Shown in pieces: positions 58,740-64,000 of a DNA stretch of 64,000 bases. Source of the DNA: Mercurialis annua (Eukaryota > Streptophyta > Magnoliopsida > Malpighiales > Euphorbiaceae); NCBI RefSeq assembly GCF_937616625.2, contig NC_065571.1, positions 14,262,501 to 14,326,500 of the forward strand, read 5' to 3'. Under the pieces are notes generated by a model. The model was not told the origin of the DNA and did no database searches. It worked only from the letters and a program-made list of their open reading frames with translations. Within the stretch, counting starts at the first letter, position 1. Every line of letters starts with the position of its first letter. A program made the translations under genes and the position numbers.

Positions 58740-59135
58740 TATATATAAAAGCACGGATGGGGGGAGGGACAGGCCAATTTACCGAATGATCCTTTTTAAT
58801 TGGGTTAAATGCAAATTCATACACCAACTGTGACCTAATTTGCAATTACAACATAAACTTTTAAACTTGACTAGTGGAAACTAAGCAGGCAAGATTACTT
58901 GTTTGAGCAAATGTAGCTACATCATTAGGTGCTTGCTGATGTTACTTTTGTATTGAAGCATTATACTTATCCCTTGAAAGACTGATAGAGTCAGCAGCAA
59001 GGGCATCAGTAGTAAGAAATTCTTCTTCCTGTCAGGACGCCCTCCGAAGAGTACATAAGCGGATTTGTATTATTAGAGACCACCCATGGCTTACCAATAT
59101 GAGTTTGGTGTATCGATTTGCTAAAAGTGTAAAGT
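58740..59135. other. Truncated Helitron start, MITE end and unassigned sequence
   Basis: 58740-58803 is the 5' start of another Helitron copy. 58804-58870 begins GGGTTAAATGCAAATTCATA, like one end of a Mutator-type MITE, with no partner end. 58880-59135 has moderate G+C and minus-strand reading with few stops, perhaps retroelement-derived, but no motif was recognised. Confidence 0.4.
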
Positions 59136-61237
59136 TGTCACGACCCAAAATCGAGGGCCGCGACCGGCGCTAGGGAATGGGAATTATAGTTCCGAAACCC
59201 GTAGCAAGCCTGAAATTCACTAAGACTTTTTCGCAATAAACAATCATACAATGACTTTACAAACACAGAATTTAAACAAAGATACATTTATATACAGTGG
59301 TAAAACCATACAACGTGCTCAGACTTATCGTTTCCGTATCATGAACGTATTAGCCCGGCATAAACCACTATGTCAAAATTACATCACGGGAATTTACCTC
59401 CGTGATAACTAATGTAGCCAGACCTCATATACACAACAGACATTAACTATAAACCATATAAAATTTCACTGCTGTAATAGGCCACGACACTGGTCAGACA
59501 TCATACTACTGCAGCATCTACGGAAGTCGGGGTTGTACATAGCCAAAGGAACTTCCGGTTAAAGACGAACTTCTAGCGACGTCTAGAATCTAGGTACCTG
59601 AAAAACACACTATTTGGGGGTCAGCTATTAAGCTGAGTGAGTTATACTTTACTTACTATATTATCAACATAAGCATCGCATTTAAAACATTTTTTTTAAA
59701 ATATATATATATACAATCACATTTTCAAACAATTCCAACATATACAATCACAGCGATTGCAAACAATTCACTTAAGACAAGTATTTGATCCGATCGAAAC
59801 CTTAATCTTAAACTCCTTAACCTCTCCTAATCCGTATCATATTCGAATCATATCGTCCGAGTGGCCGGGTCCCAAGATAGTTCGACCGAGTTACCCGCTA
59901 CCACGTGGCATAGTCCCGAGATAGTTCAACCGAGTTACATCATGCCACTACTTAATCCCAACTTGTGGGTCCCGAGATAGTTCGACCGAGTTACCCACCA
60001 GATACGGGTCCCGAGATAGTTCGACCGAGTTACCTCGTATCTGCCACAACTATAATCCTCCTTTCCGATACCCAAACATATTCCATTTCATAATTATAAA
60101 TATGATCAACATTTAATGAGCTCATATCGAACGTATCTATGTACGAATATCTAGACTTTCATATACACCGGTGATCACACGGCCTATTGACGCCCAATAG
60201 GTAGCTCGTTTCTTCGGATCATATACAAACTCACATTGGCAAATAATCGACAAGTCATAAGCAAAGTAATACAATTCATATATCAAACAAGTCAATCCAA
60301 TACAATGTAGTTCAATCCATAAACAAACAATTCAAATATAGTTCAATCCAATAAGAGCAACTCAATAAAATCAAACTATATAATTTATGCGATGCATTTA
60401 ATAATAGTAATATATATAGTAAATATAAAATAGTTTTTAATACGATAATAAGAGTGAGTAAAATATACTCACTGCTTGCTATCCATAATCTTCGATAATA
60501 CCTAGCGATCTCGCGTTCCGTAAGTTTCGAGTTCCATTGGTGGTCGTCTCGTCAAGTCTACACAATTTCGATAATAACTCGAATTAATTACAATCTAACT
60601 ATAATTAATTAATCCAAAACTAGATTTCTAGCCAACTTCGGCTATTGAACCGTTTACTTAAAACAGTCCGACCACTAAATAAAATTGACATTCTTAATGT
60701 TCAGAACGTCGCCTACAACTTTCATTTAGGTCTCGGACTGAGATAAGTACCCGAAGGTTTCGGAATTTGGCTCTAAAGTTAATAACTTGGGGCTGTCCAA
60801 ATTTCAGAGCTGCTATACGCAACATAATGTTCTGAATTATTTGAGCCATTTCGAGGCCAAACTAGCAGAAACTTAAACTTAGACATTTATAGACGACATC
60901 CTTAAGTTTCCGTACCAACAAATGGAACTTAATTTGGGGCTACATAGCTCAAGATATTGCCCTCGCAACATGGCTGTTTCGCAGCGCAAATTCTTGCAAA
61001 ACGTCCAATTTATTAAGTTATCTCTTTAACGTTTTGGTCGATTAAAACAACCTTAAAACTCAATCCTACACCATATAATTCAGCCTCTAATCATGAAATT
61101 TTCATCAACCTAAATCACTAACATTTTCATTCTATTTTCATACCAAAAACTGTTTTCACGTCACACTCGTTTACTAATTCCATAACTTCGTGCATGACGT
61201 AAAACTTAACTTATTTGAACACCAACGAAGGGTGGAA
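59136..61237 (-). mobile_element. Ty3/Gypsy LTR (minus strand), truncated by a second LTR
   Basis: On the plus strand it opens TGTCACGACCCAAAATCG, then GACCGGCGCTAGGGAATGGG and CCGAAACCCGTAGCAAGCCT. This is the reverse complement of the 3' end of the solo LTR at 16372-18947. It carries the family hairpin at 60183-60201 and four hairpin modules at 59861-60043. At 61238 another LTR of the same group starts, so the 5' part is missing or continues beyond the window. No coding region is attached. Confidence 0.72.
59861..60043. repeat. Four hairpin modules with a shared core and different stems
   Basis: The shared core is CC(G/A)AGATAGTTC(G/A)ACCGAG followed by TTAC. Enclosing arms: CGGGT/ACCCG (59866-59897), GTGGCAT/ATGCCAC (59905-59948), GTGGGT/ACCCAC (59965-59998) and CAGATACG/CGTATCTG (59999-60043). 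Each module could fold separately in single-stranded DNA or RNA. Confidence 0.85.
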
Positions 61238-64000
61238 TGTCACGACCCGAATTCCACCCTAATCCAAGTCACGACCGGCGCTAGGAAATGGGAATGGTTG
61301 TTCCGAAACCCGTAGCAAGCCTAGAACCTCTAGAAATTTTTCGCAAATATTATTAAAAGATCGCACCTCGCGTACGATCCGTTTTCAGAAAATACCGTTA
61401 AAACTTTTCTCTTTTAACCAAACACATTTCTGAAAACACACATATAGGCGAAATCTGGTTTTAGAAGTACTGGTTGGATAACCTCGTTATCTCAACCCTC
61501 GCTTCCTTCTGAAAACCTGGCGTGGTGATTACTGGTAACCAGGGACTTATCTTTCGCTTGCCTTAACACATAGGCATCCCTGTTCCAGACCACACGCCAC
61601 CGTTAATATGTTTAATAAAATAATGCGGACACCTTTGCGTCTCACAACGGTGGTATTAAACATATTAAAATACACAGCGGACCGGTTACACATAGCCGGC
61701 GAATATAAAACATACTGTTTTTGACCCTCACAAAAACCCATGAGGCCGACTCGGTAACTAGAAACAATATGTCACTAAGCAGCCACCCTAAAGGTACACA
61801 CGTGCACTAGATCCTATCAGAGTATCTACAAACAGAGGACTAGTGGCACGGCTGCTGACATATTACACTTATACTATTGCAGCATACTAAGAGTACAAAA
61901 TTCTATGTATATTACCAAAGAAGAGCTTTCCTGAAGAAGGGATGTGGAAGCTCGACTGACCTCAAAGTTCATTTCCTGAAAATGGGATAACAACAACGGG
62001 TCAGAAATATAAATATTTCTGAGTGAGTAAACAGTTTACAAATAAATACCAAAATCGCATAATATATATAAAACAGTTATATATATATAAAATATTACCA
62101 ATACGTTGATCCATATGAAACCCTAGTCCACAATTTTCCTTACAGACACACTCTTATCACGAGCTTATAGACAACAGAATAAAGACCGTGACCCGAGTCA
62201 CTGCCGTCCAATTCTGTATCTCTGGTACCTGGACCGTAATCATGAAACTGCCATCGCGGTTTTACCCGCGACCGTAACTGTATTACTGTCGTCTCAGGGT
62301 TTACCCGTGAAGTCAGGGCATCTACTTTCCCAATGACTTACACGACAGACATACCTCTATACCTCGACAGAAGTATATCTAGAAATCGGTGTTGGTGATC
62401 ACGCAACCCTATTGCCGCCCAATAGGTAGCTCGTTCCAATGGACCTCTCTTGGCTAGTTTATACTATTGCGATTATGGATTTAAAACAGTTGAATACTGA
62501 TATTCAAAAGTAAACACGTAAACTCACAGTACTGCTAAGTTGCTACTTAGCACCGTCGTATGTGTGACAGACTCCCCTGAGTCCTGGTCTGACTGCTGGA
62601 CAGCTAGTCGGATCAAACATACAAAACACACAATACAAACATCAATACTTATTTCTGGTATAAACAACTAGGTCCTGAAACCTAGGCCCAGACAAATCAC
62701 ACAAACATATAACATATAACACTTATGGTCTTTTAATTTTTAAAATCATATAAATCGTTTTCACCTCGAGAAAACGTTTAGACTTCGCTCTAGAAGTCCT
62801 TTTAGGTATAGTTATACCTAATTAAAATCATTTTATAGTATAGACTTTATTGCCAAAGCAGTTCACAGTCATATACCAATTATTTAGCAACATCATTTGC
62901 TAAATCTTTTAAACCGGTTAAACGTCGACTTTAACTCTTTTAAAGTCCTTTTTAAACGTTTAACTTTACTTTTAAAATCTCATTTTAAAAGTCTTTGACT
63001 TAGGTTTAAAAATATTTATTTAAAATATTTTAGATTCGGTCGGAATACACGTCGAGTTACTAGGCGAAAACATCTCGGAATCGCCCCTCGAAAGTCCGCC
63101 GAAAAAGTCCGGAAAAGTCCCCACGCACACGTCCTGCTAAGTCACTGTGCGTCCGCACGTGACTGGCTGTGCGTTCGCACAGCTGACTAGCTGTGCGTTC
63201 GCACAGCTAGTGCTGTGCGGGCGCACAGCCACTGCTGTGCGTTCGCGCAGCTTGCTGTGCGGGCGCACAGCAGGCCAGTCCCGGGGAAATCGATCCCCGG
63301 GCCATTCCGACGTGCTTTTAAATCTCGTTTTTCCGCTCCTAACACATATACACAATCCAATCTATCCATATTCACATTCGGAACGTAAAAATAATAGGTA
63401 TACGTTCGATTCGATACGGTAATCGTTTATAAACGTATATATATTCGATATATATCGAAACATATTAAAATAAACGTTTAATACGGAATTAATACCTCGA
63501 TTACTCGAGTAATCGTCGAAGAAACGGAGTTAGAATCGAGAAACGGGCGGATCGGCGCGAGACCTAATTCTCGCCTGCTTCTCAGAGAGCAAGCAGCTCT
63601 CTTATTTCTTTCAAATGAAAGAAATGGGCGCTGATGCCCTATTTTGGTGATGAAAGGTTATATATATAATAATGGTTAAAGTGCAGTTTGGTACTAGCTC
63701 AATCATGCACTTTAAACCAACTTCTAAACTAGTCGTCCGTAGCCTAAACGGAAACGACTTCCGAATTTCGTGAAAATTTACCCACAAATCTAATAAAATA
63801 TAATAAGAATAAAAATATAATTTTTATTCTCATCCGACTTATATTTTATTTTAAATAAATCTCGGAAGATTTATTAGGTCTAAATTAGTCCCACTTGATT
63901 AAACTTTCCATGTCCAAATTTCATGAAACTTTGACGATAGCTTCGTCAAATTATTTCGCGAATAATGACACCAAAATTATTCGCTCGGGACTTATAAATT
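61238..64000 (-). mobile_element. Ty3/Gypsy LTR (minus strand), runs off the window
   Basis: It opens TGTCACGACCCGAATTCCAC, then CACGACCGGCGCTAGGAAAT and CCGAAACCCGTAGCAAGCCT. It contains the family hairpin variant CCTATTGCCGCCCAATAGG at 62408-62426, small hairpins at 62175-62271 (CAGAAT...ATTCTG around GTGACccgaGTCAC, then TCGCGG...CCGCGA) and a palindrome array at 63145-63275. No LTR end is reached by 64000, so it is over 2.7 kb. Open frames at 61547-61741 and 63137-63422 are by-products of composition. Confidence 0.75.
63145..63275. repeat. Array of GTGCGTTCGCAC-type palindromes
   Basis: Six copies, spaced about 20-28 bases: TGTGCGTCCGCAC, GCTGTGCGTTCGCACAGC (twice), GCTGTGCGGGCGCACAGC (twice) and GCTGTGCGTTCGCGCAGC. 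It lies in the LTR at a place comparable to the GCACGACGTGC array of the solo LTR. Confidence 0.88.

Noticed and set aside
63145..63275. Regularly spaced palindromic repeats resembling a CRISPR array
   Set aside because: Spacers are short and similar, no cas genes, plant nuclear context, and the repeats lie in an LTR.
63137..63422. Open frames on both strands around the palindrome array
   Set aside because: Low-complexity translation of GTGCGTTCGCAC repeats, inside an LTR.

Overview
This is nuclear DNA from a flowering plant, most likely a core eudicot. The evidence is two spliced genes with short exons and AT-rich introns, the kinds of transposon present (CACTA, Mutator-type and hAT MITEs, Helitrons, Ty3/Gypsy LTRs, plant L1 LINEs), and a 3-hydroxybutyryl-CoA dehydrogenase close to the Arabidopsis peroxisomal protein as I remember it. 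I cannot name the species.

Only three host genes can be supported. (1) The 5' half of a MATE/DETOXIFICATION transporter on the minus strand: exon 1 10173-10433, exon 2 3182-3726, exon 3 2613-2699, with the rest beyond the left edge. Its first intron is 6.4 kb and holds a dead Ty3/Gypsy element, a hAT MITE and two Mutator-type MITEs. (2) A 49-residue Cys- then Lys/Glu-rich protein gene on the minus strand at 26528-26677. (3) A complete four-exon 3-hydroxybutyryl-CoA dehydrogenase gene on the minus strand at 47726-50382, with a MITE 74 bp upstream of its ATG.

Layout: 1-470 CACTA end; 0.5-10.6 kb MATE gene and nested elements; 12.4-19.4 kb Ty3/Gypsy LTRs, including a 2576-bp solo LTR with a perfect TSD (16372-18947) and a 1088-bp solo LTR inserted into another LTR; 20.1-20.2 kb second CACTA end; 20.4-26.0 kb LINE with both ORFs open; 28.7-33.6 kb decayed MuDR-type element; 35.4-46.7 kb two adjoining Helitrons, the second split by a 5'-truncated, frameshifted LINE; 47.7-50.4 kb dehydrogenase gene; 50.9-58.8 kb Helitron-rich tract with an exact-length 415-bp tandem duplication; 59.1-64.0 kb two LTRs in minus orientation, the second running off the window.

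The most unusual signal is inside the LTRs. Several diverged copies carry (a) chains of short hairpins in which a repeated core is flanked by a different, self-complementary stem each time, (b) one conserved hairpin, CCTATTGACGCCCAATAGG or close variants, and (c) arrays of 10-20 bp palindromes whose sequence differs completely from one LTR to the next. This looks like conserved architecture with changing sequence. Function is unknown. Nothing suggests a prokaryotic-type system.
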